Source: Akkermansia muciniphila (GTDB lineage Bacteria; Verrucomicrobiota; Verrucomicrobiia; Chthoniobacterales; Chthoniobacteraceae). Taken from it: a stretch of DNA of 43,476 nt. Within the stretch, counting starts at the first letter, position 1. Every line of letters begins with the position of its first letter. The stretch lies in the NCBI GenBank assembly GCA_945906945.1, contig CAMDSZ010000003.1, forward strand, positions 1 through 43,476, read 5' to 3'. The notes beneath the pieces are model-generated. The model did no database searches, had not been told where the DNA came from, and saw only the letters and a program-made list of their open reading frames with translations. Of the stretch, positions 7,557-16,082 are shown piece by piece. Position numbers and translations under genes: made by a program.

Positions 7557-8915
7557 TTAACCGAGCCGTGTCAGTGCAGCGATGATGAGCTTTGCGACAT
7601 CCCTGTGATGATGTGCGTTCACCGCTTCCAGCGCCCGGCTTGAAGCGATCAGAATGGGCCCATCCTCCGGCAAAAGCGGTGCCAGCCCGTGACTGCCCTT
7701 CACCAGCCGCGCGTCGAGCGGGCAGGGCGCGAGCACGTAACGCAGGCCGAGTTTTTTGCGCAAAAGCGCCTTCGCCGCGCGCAATTTTCCACCGTTGGGA
7801 TCAAAGAACAATTCGCGCGGATCGTATCCAGGTTTTTTGTGAATCTCGACGGCCTGCGCGAAGTCCGGCTTGAGCGCATCCTGCAGCCAGTAGTCGTAGG
7901 CGAACCACCAGCCTTGTTTTGCGGTGATGATGAGTTCGCCGCTGCGCGGATGGTTGAGTCCCAGCTCGGCGCGTTCTTTGTCGGAGTAAACGCGCTCAAC
8001 GCCGCGCAGGCTCGAAAGACAATCCCGCACCTTTGCCAGATCCCTCGGATCTTTCACGTACACATGTGCGAGCTGATGGTCGCACACGGCGAACGCCTTT
8101 GACATTCCCGGATCAATCAACTCGCCCGCCGCATTGGTGGATACCGAAAGCATCCCCGCCTCCCGAAGCGCGCGGTTAGGGAACGCCGCGTCCTGCACCG
8201 GCGCAATTCCGTACTCGCTGACAACCATCACTTGAGCGCCCCCGGCCTGCACGTGGTCGATGATCCTGCCCGCGCAGGCGTCGATTTCAGCCAGATTGCC
8301 CGCGAGATGCGCGCCCTCCGGGCCGTAACGCTGTAAATCGTAGTCGAGGTGAGGGAGGTAGCAGAGTCCGAGATCCGGCTTTTGGTGGTCCCAGGCGGTG
8401 ATGAAACTCTGAGCGATCCACCGGGTGCTCTGGGGGCCTGCGGTCGGTCCCCAGAAGTTGAAGAGGGGGAAGGTCTCGTGGTTTTTAAGGAGCGTTTCTC
8501 TCAGGTCCGGGGGCCACGCGTAGAAGTCAGGGGATTTGCTGCCGTCATGATGGTAGACGGGGCGCGGGGTGACCATGGCGGCGGTGCCGGTGTTCATCGC
8601 GTACCACCAAAAGTGTTTGAGTACTTTCCAGGGACGCCCCTCCCAGACGTGCGGGGCTTGGACGAGCTTCTCGCTTTGGCGCCAGAGCAGGATTTCGTTC
8701 AGATCCCTGAAATACCAACCGTTGGCCACGATGCCGTGCTGTTCGGGATCCACTCCGGTGAGCATCGAGACCTGTGCGGTGGTGGTCACCGCCGGCAGGG
8801 CGGGGGCGAGTGGTTTGGCGAATCCTTCCCTCGCCAGGCGGGATAAGTTGGGGGTGTGCGGGCCCAGGTGCCGAGGGGTGAGCCCGACGCAGTTCAAAAG
8901 CACGAGTGGTTGCAT
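7557..8915 (-). CDS. Alkaline phosphatase superfamily protein (nucleotide pyrophosphatase/phosphodiesterase family)
   Basis: 452 residues, no signal peptide, hence probably cytoplasmic. The N-terminus (LLNCVGLTPRHLGPHTPNLSRLA) and PAVTTTAQVSMLTG match the metal-site strand and nucleophile-Thr region of type I phosphodiesterases, with the likely nucleophile near T44. Later motifs fit the fold: YLPHLDYDLQRYGPEG (Asp/His metal ligands), VVSEYGI in place of the usual SDHGM, and DHQLAHVYV (a His ligand). The first metal-ligand position, usually Asp, reads Asn here; from memory that also occurs in close relatives, so I do not infer inactivity. Relatives are often beside ebo-type prenylated-metabolite genes, but no ebo genes are present here. 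It is an isolated minus-strand gene, divergent from the DUF883-like gene. Substrate unknown. Confidence 0.75.
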   Translation of the reverse strand: MQPLVLLNCVGLTPRHLGPHTPNLSRLAREGFAKPLAPALPAVTTTAQVSMLTGVDPEQHGIVANGWYFRDLNEILLWRQSEKLVQAPHVWEGRPWKVLKHFWWYAMNTGTAAMVTPRPVYHHDGSKSPDFYAWPPDLRETLLKNHETFPLFNFWGPTAGPQSTRWIAQSFITAWDHQKPDLGLCYLPHLDYDLQRYGPEGAHLAGNLAEIDACAGRIIDHVQAGGAQVMVVSEYGIAPVQDAAFPNRALREAGMLSVSTNAAGELIDPGMSKAFAVCDHQLAHVYVKDPRDLAKVRDCLSSLRGVERVYSDKERAELGLNHPRSGELIITAKQGWWFAYDYWLQDALKPDFAQAVEIHKKPGYDPRELFFDPNGGKLRAAKALLRKKLGLRYVLAPCPLDARLVKGSHGLAPLLPEDGPILIASSRALEAVNAHHHRDVAKLIIAALTRLG

Positions 8916-9054
8916 GAAGGTGGTTGTGGTGGGAAAACGGGTTTCAGAGGCGCCGGTCCGCCGCGCCGTTGAAGCCCGCCGGATTGGCTGGTTTTAGAAA
9001 ACAGACAATCCAGAGTTGCTTAAAGACGTTAAACAGAAAAGAAATAGAAGATCT

Positions 9055-9345
9055 ATGAGCGCACAGGAACCAAACTCCGTCCCCCCTGCTTCCAATGCTT
9101 CACTGGATCCGTTGATCGCAAGCGTCGAAAACTACACGCGCAAGGAGCCCACCAAAGCGGTCAGTGCCGCCTTCGGTGCGGGTTTGATTCTTACGCTGTT
9201 GCCAGTGGGAGGAATCGTGCGGTTGCTCTTCATTGCATTGCGTCCGCTCTTGCTGGTGCTGGGTTTCATTAAGCTGTACGAGGAAATCGAAAGCCGCCGG
9301 CGTCAGGCTGCCACGCCGACGGAGCCGGAAACGGATCCGTCTTAG
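9055..9345 (+). CDS. Small DUF883/YqjD-like membrane protein
   Basis: 96 residues from ATG 9055; an upstream in-frame start at 9016 is possible but adds a basic, non-conserved leader. A Ser/Pro/Asn-rich N-terminus is followed by ENYTRKEPTKAVSAAFGAGL, which resembles the EYVRENPWxSVGIAAxxG end of YqjD/ElaB-type inner-membrane, ribosome-associated stationary-phase proteins. A hydrophobic stretch follows (LILTLLPVGGIVRLLFIALRP in two blocks) and a charged tail with EEIESRRRQ. It is probably a small inner-membrane anchor protein. The purine-rich sequence AGAAG just upstream is a weak ribosome-binding site. It stands alone between a divergent phosphodiesterase gene and the repeat-protein genes. 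Confidence 0.6.
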   Translation: MSAQEPNSVPPASNASLDPLIASVENYTRKEPTKAVSAAFGAGLILTLLPVGGIVRLLFIALRPLLLVLGFIKLYEEIESRRRQAATPTEPETDPS

Positions 9346-9580
9346 TCCGAGGAAAGCGCGGGCGTTGTTTGAGGGGCGTGTCGGGTTCAACGTCCTTGTC
9401 GCCGTGCTGAGGCAGTCGGAGCCGACTGCATCATGTCGGGCACCACGCAGCGCAGAGACGTCGCGCGGTTTTTTGGCTCTCAACTGCCGGAAGCTGGATC
9501 AGATTATCCCTGCGGTGGCAGTTGAATTGACGACATGGCCGTGATTGACTTGAGGTGCTGCACCGTTCGGCGCATTTCCC

Positions 9581-11020
9581 ATGAGCAATCGTCCTCGTTC
9601 CCTTTTCGCATGGTGCGCTTCTTTCCTCATCGGAGCCGGGCTCGGCATAGCTGCGAACTTTCTTTCCGCAAGCCGCGCGGGTGATGCAGCGGAAACGCAG
9701 CCTAGAGCGTCTGCCCCTGCTCGCGCCACGGGAGACGACATGGCATTGCAGTCTATCCAAAGTCCGACGCCGGTCGCGCCGCTTAATACATCCGAGCTTT
9801 TGGGATTCGAAAAGCTTTCGCTCGAAAAACAAGTCGAGGCGCTTCAGCGCATTTCTGACAAGCGTCCTAAAGATGAAGAGTACGCGCCAGGCATCCAAAT
9901 CTGGATTGCACGCATGGCGAAAGAGCTTACCGCTGATCAGGCCGCGGCCTTGATTGAGGCGCTGCCTCAGGGCAAGGAGGGTGACGAGTTTTTGCGGGCG
10001 ACCATCGCCGCGCGGCTCGCCGCGCAGGATCCGATGCGCGCTCTTGAGCTTGGCAAAAAACTCGATGACCCGCGCACCATGGCTTGCGCCATCGCCGCCC
10101 TCGCGCAGAACAATGGAGCGGACGCTCTTCGCGCCGTATCCGAGATTGGCGAAGCCAAGCGGGGGCAGGTGTGGGACAATCTTTTTCGCGAGGGCAACTT
10201 CCAGTCGGGCGGCTCGTTTCAGGAAATGGCGGGCGTTCTGCGGGAAAAACCCGAGCTGCTAAAAGACATGCGCGGCAATTGGGCCATGAGTCGCATTCTT
10301 GGCATGGCCCTCACCCACACGGCGATGAGCGATCCAGCCGCAGCGCTCGCCTTGGTGCGTGAATTTGGCGCAGAGATCGAAAAGTCGGCTCCTGCCGACG
10401 CCAATGAGGGAGCCTCTGGACGCGACGCACGGCGCGGCGGCAATCGCGGTGGTTCACGCCCCTCCATGGTTAGCAGCATGATCCAGTCCACCCTCTCCGA
10501 AATGCGCGCCAGCAATCCCGACGCAGCCTCTCGTTTTTTTGATTCGCTTGGTGAAAAGGAAAAGTCCTCGTGGATGCATTCCGACGAGGCAATCACCCGT
10601 TTCCAGCGCCAGGGCATCGACGCCGCTGTGAGTTTTGCAGAGAAGCAAACCAACGATGAATCCATGCGCTCTGCAGCGCTTGGCACTTGGTGGGTGCTTG
10701 CGCAGCGTGACCGTCCCGCAGCCGTGGGGTGGATCGATTCGCTGCCCGAAGGCGCTTTCAGACAGGGAGTACTGAGCGCGGTCATGATTGACGCATGGAA
10801 TCAGTCGCGCACTTGGGGCAGCGAGCAGGCTGCCATCGAGGCGGGTGCGACCCTCGGATCCGAATCCACGAAGATCGACTACTTTGCTTCGCTCATGTCC
10901 GACCGCGCCTTTGGGTTCGGACGCGGTTCCTCGCGGGCTGAGTTGATTCAGTCGCTTCCAATCACCGACGCCCAGAAGTTCGCACTCCAGCAACGCCTCG
11001 CGCCTATCAAGGCGAAGTAA
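9581..11020 (+). CDS. Exported or membrane-anchored helical-repeat protein, paralogue 1
   Basis: 479 residues of no named family. A basic N-terminus and hydrophobic helix (SLFAWCASFLIGAGLGIAA) suggest a signal anchor, followed by an Ala/Pro/Thr-rich linker. The body is alpha-helical with degenerate repeats of about 35 residues in the pattern D-P-x-x-A-L-x-L-x-x-x-L (QDPMRALELGKKL, SDPAAALALVREFG, RDRPAAVGWIDSLPEG). A basic Gly/Arg-rich spacer (RDARRGGNRGGSR, about residues 279-291) interrupts the array. Such proteins are common and multicopy in Verrucomicrobia; they look like TPR/HEAT-type scaffolds of the cell envelope, but no function is established. The next gene, 41 nt downstream, encodes a similar protein, so the two probably form an operon and arose by duplication. 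Confidence 0.6.
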   Translation: MSNRPRSLFAWCASFLIGAGLGIAANFLSASRAGDAAETQPRASAPARATGDDMALQSIQSPTPVAPLNTSELLGFEKLSLEKQVEALQRISDKRPKDEEYAPGIQIWIARMAKELTADQAAALIEALPQGKEGDEFLRATIAARLAAQDPMRALELGKKLDDPRTMACAIAALAQNNGADALRAVSEIGEAKRGQVWDNLFREGNFQSGGSFQEMAGVLREKPELLKDMRGNWAMSRILGMALTHTAMSDPAAALALVREFGAEIEKSAPADANEGASGRDARRGGNRGGSRPSMVSSMIQSTLSEMRASNPDAASRFFDSLGEKEKSSWMHSDEAITRFQRQGIDAAVSFAEKQTNDESMRSAALGTWWVLAQRDRPAAVGWIDSLPEGAFRQGVLSAVMIDAWNQSRTWGSEQAAIEAGATLGSESTKIDYFASLMSDRAFGFGRGSSRAELIQSLPITDAQKFALQQRLAPIKAK

Positions 11021-11061
11021 GTGTTACTTGCCCCGTCACGCCGCGTCTGTTTTTCAACCGA

Positions 11062-12351
11062 ATGAACCGTTCACTTTTTTTGCTAGCGAGTTTTGTCTGC
11101 GGAATCGCGGGATTCTTTGCCGGCCGCATGTTTTCGCCAGTCGCGCGCGCTGCTTCGAGTCTCACTGAGACCTCGCCCAAGGGTGTTGGAGTTCGAGCAA
11201 AATTAGCTGATGCCACAAACGCCGGCTCAGGCGCCGAAGTAGATGAGGGCGCCGCTTCCAAAGTGCCGTCAGTTGCTGCAGAGCAGACCACAAAACAAGC
11301 CGACCCTTTTGTTGCACCGCGCACGCTCAAGGAGCTCTACGACGCAATACAGCGCGACAGCGGCTCGCCCGCCGACGCGCGGCTAGCCGTGATGGAGACA
11401 ATCGGCCGGATGAACCCAGAGCAGTTGGAGACGCTTTTGACCGCCGAGGCTAATAACCCCGATTTTTTCCGACGCATGCGCTTTGACTTTCAATTTGCTG
11501 CCCGTCGCTTTGCTGAAATTGCCCCCCAAATGGCCGCACAACTTTGGCTTCAAAACGCATCCCTGCGCTTTCAGGCCGACACATTACTGGGCGTGTGGGC
11601 TAAGCGGGAGCCGAGGGCTTTTGTGACGTGGATCCTCGCGCTTCCGGCGGATTCGCAGCGCGCCACCGCTTCGGTGGTTGGCGGCATTGCGAAGTCTTCG
11701 CCGGAGGATTTTGCCGCCGTCGCGCCTCTGATCGCCGACACGCCTTCCGCGCCAACGGCCGCGCGGGCGGCCATGCAGTCAATGATTGCATCGGCGTCCG
11801 CAGGGGCAGACCCCGGCGGTGCAATCCGCTACGCCGAGTCCCTGCCTGCGGGCCCGACGCGCAATGCCGCTCTCGCGCAGCTCGCCCAGTGGCCCGGCAT
11901 TGATTTGAAGCAGCATCCTGAGATTTCCGAATCCATCGCCTCATTACCCCGTGAGGACGCCATTCGGCTGGGGCGTGATTTGGGAAAAAACGCGGCCGAC
12001 CTCCCCGCTGGATTTGCGCGTGATGCTGCGTTTGCTGCGAGTGTTCGGTATCAGGCCGAAAAGGATTTTCCGGCGGCTACCACGCGCATGGAATCCCTAG
12101 TGGGGACTCCAGACTATGCGGCCGCCGCGCGGGGGTTCGTGGATGCCACGGCCTCGAAGGATCCGGCGGCGGCTGCGGAGTGGGCGCTTAAGATTGATCC
12201 CAGTGCGCCCGCCCAAAGGGCGGCTGCCCTCGAGCGGGTGGCTCGAGAAATGTTTTTAAAAAATCCGGACGACGCTCGGGCGTGGGCGGAGAAAGCACCC
12301 CTGAGTGACGCTGAATACGCCCAGCTTACCGGCCGCCAGCGCCAGCGCTAG
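11062..12351 (+). CDS. Exported or membrane-anchored helical-repeat protein, paralogue 2
   Basis: 429 residues. The N-terminus MNRSLFLLASFVCGIAGFFAG is a signal peptide or anchor, then an Ala/Glu/Thr-rich linker to about residue 85. The rest is helical with repeats of the same D-P-x-x-A-x-x-W type as the preceding gene (REPRAFVTWILALPAD, DPGGAIRYAESLPAGP, KDPAAAAEWALKIDPSAP, NPDDARAWAEKAPLS), the typical repeat ending in L-P-x-G-x-x-R-x-x-A-L. No catalytic motif, cysteine pair or heme site is seen. It is a tandem paralogue of the upstream gene and most likely its operon partner. Function unknown; an envelope scaffold is inferred only from architecture. No Shine-Dalgarno precedes the ATG. Confidence 0.6.
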   Translation: MNRSLFLLASFVCGIAGFFAGRMFSPVARAASSLTETSPKGVGVRAKLADATNAGSGAEVDEGAASKVPSVAAEQTTKQADPFVAPRTLKELYDAIQRDSGSPADARLAVMETIGRMNPEQLETLLTAEANNPDFFRRMRFDFQFAARRFAEIAPQMAAQLWLQNASLRFQADTLLGVWAKREPRAFVTWILALPADSQRATASVVGGIAKSSPEDFAAVAPLIADTPSAPTAARAAMQSMIASASAGADPGGAIRYAESLPAGPTRNAALAQLAQWPGIDLKQHPEISESIASLPREDAIRLGRDLGKNAADLPAGFARDAAFAASVRYQAEKDFPAATTRMESLVGTPDYAAAARGFVDATASKDPAAAAEWALKIDPSAPAQRAAALERVAREMFLKNPDDARAWAEKAPLSDAEYAQLTGRQRQR

Positions 12352-12385
12352 CGGTAGAGAGCTTACAGAGTCCGGAGGTTGCGTG

Positions 12386-12406
12386 AGCCGGAGTTTTGGT
12401 CCGGCT
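12386..12406 (+). terminator. Candidate hairpin/terminator after the repeat-protein pair
   Basis: AGCCGGA (12386-12392) and TCCGGCT (12400-12406) form a perfect 7-bp stem with a 7-nt loop, 34 nt after the stop of the preceding gene. A U-rich tract does not follow directly, so it may be a weak or Rho-assisted terminator. Confidence 0.35.
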
Positions 12407-12549
12407 GCCTGCCTCGGTTTTGGCAGCGGAGGCGAGTGGAGGTGGCGGGTTTGGGGTCAGGGCGGTGAATTCGGGTCGTAAATTGTGGCAATTGAGCGTT
12501 TGCAAAATCTCTGGAGCGGATATCGTTCCTACCCCTTTTTTACAGATTT

Positions 12550-13869
12550 ATGAATGTTGTCGTTGAAGCCCTCCCCAATTGTTTGGCCAGTATCCGAGTA
12601 GAAGTTGGCCCGGAAGTCGTCTCTAAAACCCGTGAACAGATCGTCGCCAAGATAACCAAGGAGGCGAAAATACCGGGTTTCCGCGCGGGTAAAGTGCCAC
12701 GCAGCATGGTGGAAAAGCGCTTTCAAAAAGATATCGCTGAGGAGCTTGAGTCAGTCATGCTCTCCCAGGCTCTGGATGACGCCGTTCGTGAAAAGGGGCT
12801 CAAGATTATCGAGGTAAAAAACGTTGATGAGGTGCAGTTCAGCGAGGACAAGGCGTTCTCTTTTTCTGCAACGCTTGTCACGGTGCCTGAGTTCGAGCTT
12901 CCAGAGTACAAGGGAGTCTCCATCGCGGTTCCAAGCGATGAGGTTAAGGCGGAGGATGTTGACGCAGCTCTGGAAAACCTCCGGGAGCGCCGGGCGGACT
13001 TTGTGGATGTCACTGAGGATCGCGGTGCGGCAATGGACGATTTCGTGGTGGTCGACTACAAGGGCACCATCGGTGGAAGCCCCCTCCACGAGGCTTTTCC
13101 AAAGCTTGGAAAAATTCTTGGTGAAAACGAAGGGTTCTGGATCCGCATGACCGAGGAGGCGTTTTTCCCAGGGTTCTGTCAGAACCTGGTCGGTGCGAAG
13201 AAAGGCGAGAACCGGAAGTTTCAAATCGAGGTGCCTGCGGATTTTCCGATCGAGGGGTTGCCTGGACAGAAGGTCGATTACGACGTGACCTTGAAAGAGA
13301 TCAAGAAGAGGGAGTTGCCCGAGCTCAACGACGAGTTTGCGGCGAGCTTCCTTGAGGGCAAGACGCTGGCCGACCTCCGGGAACTGGTCCATAAAGACTT
13401 GGATGCGCGTAAAAAGTCGGAAGTGGAATCGGTGAAGCGCGACCGTGTCATGAGTGTTTTGCTTGAGAAGGTCGAGTGTGAGTTGCCTGAGGATCTTGCG
13501 CGCGCCGAGTCCAACCGGGTTTTGCGTGAGATGGTCAAAGCCAATCAGGAACGCGGGATTAGCGAGGACATCCTCAAAGAAAACGAGAAGGAACTGGTTT
13601 CGACTGCGTCGCAGACGGGCCGTAACCGGGTGAAGGGTTCCTTCATTCTCACCAAGATCGCTGAATCAGAAAAGATCGAGGTAACAAACAACGAGATGAT
13701 GAGCTGGATCTCGGTCGCTGCGCGTGAAAACGACATGACGGTGGACCGTGTGGTGAAAGAGATGCGTAAGCGGCGGGCGTTTGCCCAGGTGCGCTCCGAT
13801 ATTCTCACCAGTAAGGCCCTTGATTTCGTGGTCTCCAACGCTACGGTGACAGTGGAAGGCGCCGCCTAG
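12550..13869 (+). CDS. tig: Trigger factor (ribosome-associated chaperone / peptidyl-prolyl isomerase)
   Basis: 439 residues. The N-terminal ribosome-binding domain carries the signature IPGFRAGKVP (residues 41-50), which docks at protein L23 by the tunnel exit. The central FKBP-type PPIase domain begins near residue 155 (DFVVVDYKGTIGGSPL) and ends about residue 255 (VDYDVTLKEIKKRELPELNDEFA). The C-terminal chaperone arms are helical, highly charged and of normal length. Trigger factor folds nascent chains in the cytoplasm. It is the first gene of a plus-strand proteostasis block with clpP 48 nt downstream and clpX after it, the conserved tig-clpP-clpX order. No Shine-Dalgarno: the start is preceded by a pyrimidine-rich stretch. 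Confidence 0.95.
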   Translation: MNVVVEALPNCLASIRVEVGPEVVSKTREQIVAKITKEAKIPGFRAGKVPRSMVEKRFQKDIAEELESVMLSQALDDAVREKGLKIIEVKNVDEVQFSEDKAFSFSATLVTVPEFELPEYKGVSIAVPSDEVKAEDVDAALENLRERRADFVDVTEDRGAAMDDFVVVDYKGTIGGSPLHEAFPKLGKILGENEGFWIRMTEEAFFPGFCQNLVGAKKGENRKFQIEVPADFPIEGLPGQKVDYDVTLKEIKKRELPELNDEFAASFLEGKTLADLRELVHKDLDARKKSEVESVKRDRVMSVLLEKVECELPEDLARAESNRVLREMVKANQERGISEDILKENEKELVSTASQTGRNRVKGSFILTKIAESEKIEVTNNEMMSWISVAARENDMTVDRVVKEMRKRRAFAQVRSDILTSKALDFVVSNATVTVEGAA

Positions 13870-13904
13870 AGGCGGGCTTCTGGAAAAAGAAGGTCCACTG
13901 AAAG

Positions 13905-13910
13905 TATTAT
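13905..13910 (+). promoter_or_regulatory. Candidate -10 box directly upstream of clpP (possible leaderless start)
   Basis: TATTAT (13905-13910) lies 7 nt before the clpP ATG at 13918, so initiation at normal distance would place the transcript 5' end at or next to the start codon. An overlapping TATACA is also present. No good -35 is visible. Confidence 0.3.
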
Positions 13911-13917
13911 ACAAGCC

Positions 13918-14661
13918 ATGAAACTCCCATCAAACACTGCAAGCTTCGGTATGTCTCAGGGTGAGGCGCATCAGTCGGTGTCCAGTTACATCCCCTACGT
14001 TGTGGAGCAAACCGGTCGTGGCGAGCGGTCGTACGACATTTACTCTCGGCTGCTGAAGGATCGCATCGTGTTTCTCGGGACGGAAGTCAACGATCAGGTC
14101 GCAAATTCGATCATCGCCCAGTTGTTGTTCCTGCAGATGGAAGATCCAAAGAAGGACATCCATCTTTACATCAATTCGCCCGGTGGCTCCGTGACCGCTG
14201 GGCTCGCGATCTACGACACGATGCAGTTCATGACCTGCGACGTGAACACCTACTGCATCGGAATGGCTGCAAGCATGGGCGCTGTCCTTCTTGCTGCGGG
14301 AACACGCGGCAAGCGTTTCGCGCTGCCGAATTCCGACATCATGATTCACCAGGTTTCGGGCGGTGCCCGCGGCACGGCGAGCGACGTCGAGCGGACTGTG
14401 GAGTTCATGTTCAAGCTCAAGAAGCGCTTGATCCGGATTCTCTCCGATCACACGGGCAAGTCCGAAGAACAAGTCAAAACAGACTCGGACCGCGACTACT
14501 ACATGTCCGCCCAAGAAGCCAAGGAGTACGGACTTGTGGACGAAGTCGTGAAGAGCCGTAAGGAAGTGCCGGGACCGGTCAAAAGCGAGTCGAAGGAAGG
14601 CAAATCCGACACCCGCGGTGACTCAAAATTGGAGCCGAAGACGGACGCGTCTTCCGAGTAG
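13918..14661 (+). CDS. clpP: ATP-dependent Clp protease proteolytic subunit ClpP
   Basis: 247 residues. The Ser-His-Asp triad is intact: S119 in [12 protein letters not shown]144 in [10 protein letters not shown]193 in [11 protein letters not shown], matching the E. coli S97/H122/D171 spacing exactly. SPGGSV (residues 87-92) forms the oxyanion/strand region. ClpP assembles as a tetradecameric chamber in the cytoplasm and works with ClpX (next gene) and probably ClpA/ClpC with ClpS (40620). The protein is longer than the usual ~195-205 residues: about 14 extra residues at the N-terminus (probably processed) and a C-terminal Lys/Ser/Glu-rich tail of ~35 residues after [11 protein letters not shown]. 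No Shine-Dalgarno; a -10-like hexamer sits right before the ATG. Confidence 0.97.
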   Translation: MKLPSNTASFGMSQGEAHQSVSSYIPYVVEQTGRGERSYDIYSRLLKDRIVFLGTEVNDQVANSIIAQLLFLQMEDPKKDIHLYINSPGGSVTAGLAIYDTMQFMTCDVNTYCIGMAASMGAVLLAAGTRGKRFALPNSDIMIHQVSGGARGTASDVERTVEFMFKLKKRLIRILSDHTGKSEEQVKTDSDRDYYMSAQEAKEYGLVDEVVKSRKEVPGPVKSESKEGKSDTRGDSKLEPKTDASSE

Positions 14662-14750
14662 CCGGAAGGCCGAGGCACTCCCGAGAACCAACCTCCAGCA
14701 AATCCACGGTTTCATAAACTAAAGTTCAGCAATTCAATCCTAGAATTCCT

Positions 14751-16055
14751 ATGGCGCGCGCTTCCAATCTGACGATGTGCAGTTTTTGCGGTAAAAGTCA
14801 CGCGGAAGTCCGCAAGTTGATCGCGGGTCCCGGTGTGTACATCTGCGATAGTTGCATCAATGTTTGTAAGGGAATTTTAGACAAGGAGCTCAGTGACGAA
14901 AAGCGCAAGCAGACCACGACGCTCCGCGTGCCCAAGCCGATGGACATCCGGCGCGCATTGGATCAACATGTGATCGGTCAGGACCGCGCGAAGAAGGTCC
15001 TGTCTGTCGCGGTGCACAACCATTACAAGCGCATCCTGCACGGGGGCCCGAGTATTGGAACGGCGTCCTCCCCACAGTTTGACGCGCTATCGGAAGTGGA
15101 AATCGACAAGAGCAACATCCTGCTGCTGGGTCCCACGGGCTCCGGCAAGACGTTGCTCGCCAGAACACTGGCCCGTGTGCTTGACGTGCCGTTCTGCATC
15201 GCCGACGCGACCACGCTCACCGAGGCGGGCTACGTGGGTGAAGACGTTGAAAACATCATTCTGCGCCTGCTTCAGGCCGCGGAATACGATGTGAAGCGTG
15301 CAGAAATAGGGATCGTTTACATCGACGAGATCGACAAGATCGGGCGCAAGACCGAGAACGTTTCGATCACTCGCGACGTGAGCGGCGAGGGCGTGCAGCA
15401 GGCGCTTTTGAAGATCCTGGAAGGAACGGTTTGTAACGTGCCGCCACAGGGTGGCCGCAAGCATCCGCATCAGGAGTACATCCAAGTCAGCACGGATAAG
15501 ATTCTTTTCATTTGCGGCGGCGCTTTCGTCGGCTTGGACAAAATTGTCGAAAAACGGCGCGGGAAAAATGTATTGGGATTTGCCTCGGCAAAAACACCGC
15601 TTGAGACCGGCGCGAGCGCTGTCCCTGCCGATGTCCTCAAGAGCGAGCTTTTGCGTTTCGCGGAGCCGGAAGATCTTTTGAGCTTCGGCATGATCCCTGA
15701 ATTTATCGGACGTTTGCCAGTGCTCGCCGCGCTGGATCCGCTCACCGAGGACGAACTCATGAGCATTCTGACCGACACTAAGAACGCGCTTGTGAAGCAG
15801 TATGCCAAGCTGCTTTCAATCGAGGGTGTGTCGCTCAATCTCACGAAGGACGCCTTGCGCGCGCTTGCCGAACAGGCGGTCAAGAAGGGGACTGGCGCAC
15901 GTGCGCTCCGGTCGATGCTCGAGCGGATCATGCTCGATGTGATGTACGATATTCCGAGTCGTGAAGACGTGGCGGAGGTCACTATCAACCGTGCGGTGGT
16001 TGAAGGAAAGCGACAGCCAACCGTGCGTCGCAAACAGGACAAGGATGCTGCGTAA
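14751..16055 (+). CDS. clpX: ATP-dependent Clp protease ATP-binding subunit ClpX
   Basis: 434 residues. The N-terminal zinc-binding domain has four cysteines (C10, C13, C32, C35) for substrate and adaptor binding. The AAA+ core has Walker A GPTGSGKT (127-134), Walker B IVYIDEID (188-195), the pore loop GYVG (160-163), and [19 protein letters not shown] (208-226). A ClpP-docking loop with the tripeptide LGF (about 275-277) takes the place of IGF. Sensor-2 is in [12 protein letters not shown]. ClpX unfolds ssrA-tagged and other substrates and feeds them to ClpP, encoded 89 nt upstream. The length is normal. No Shine-Dalgarno is visible. Confidence 0.97.
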   Translation: MARASNLTMCSFCGKSHAEVRKLIAGPGVYICDSCINVCKGILDKELSDEKRKQTTTLRVPKPMDIRRALDQHVIGQDRAKKVLSVAVHNHYKRILHGGPSIGTASSPQFDALSEVEIDKSNILLLGPTGSGKTLLARTLARVLDVPFCIADATTLTEAGYVGEDVENIILRLLQAAEYDVKRAEIGIVYIDEIDKIGRKTENVSITRDVSGEGVQQALLKILEGTVCNVPPQGGRKHPHQEYIQVSTDKILFICGGAFVGLDKIVEKRRGKNVLGFASAKTPLETGASAVPADVLKSELLRFAEPEDLLSFGMIPEFIGRLPVLAALDPLTEDELMSILTDTKNALVKQYAKLLSIEGVSLNLTKDALRALAEQAVKKGTGARALRSMLERIMLDVMYDIPSREDVAEVTINRAVVEGKRQPTVRRKQDKDAA

Positions 16056-16082
16056 GGGTTGGAGAAGCCTCTAACGGACAGT

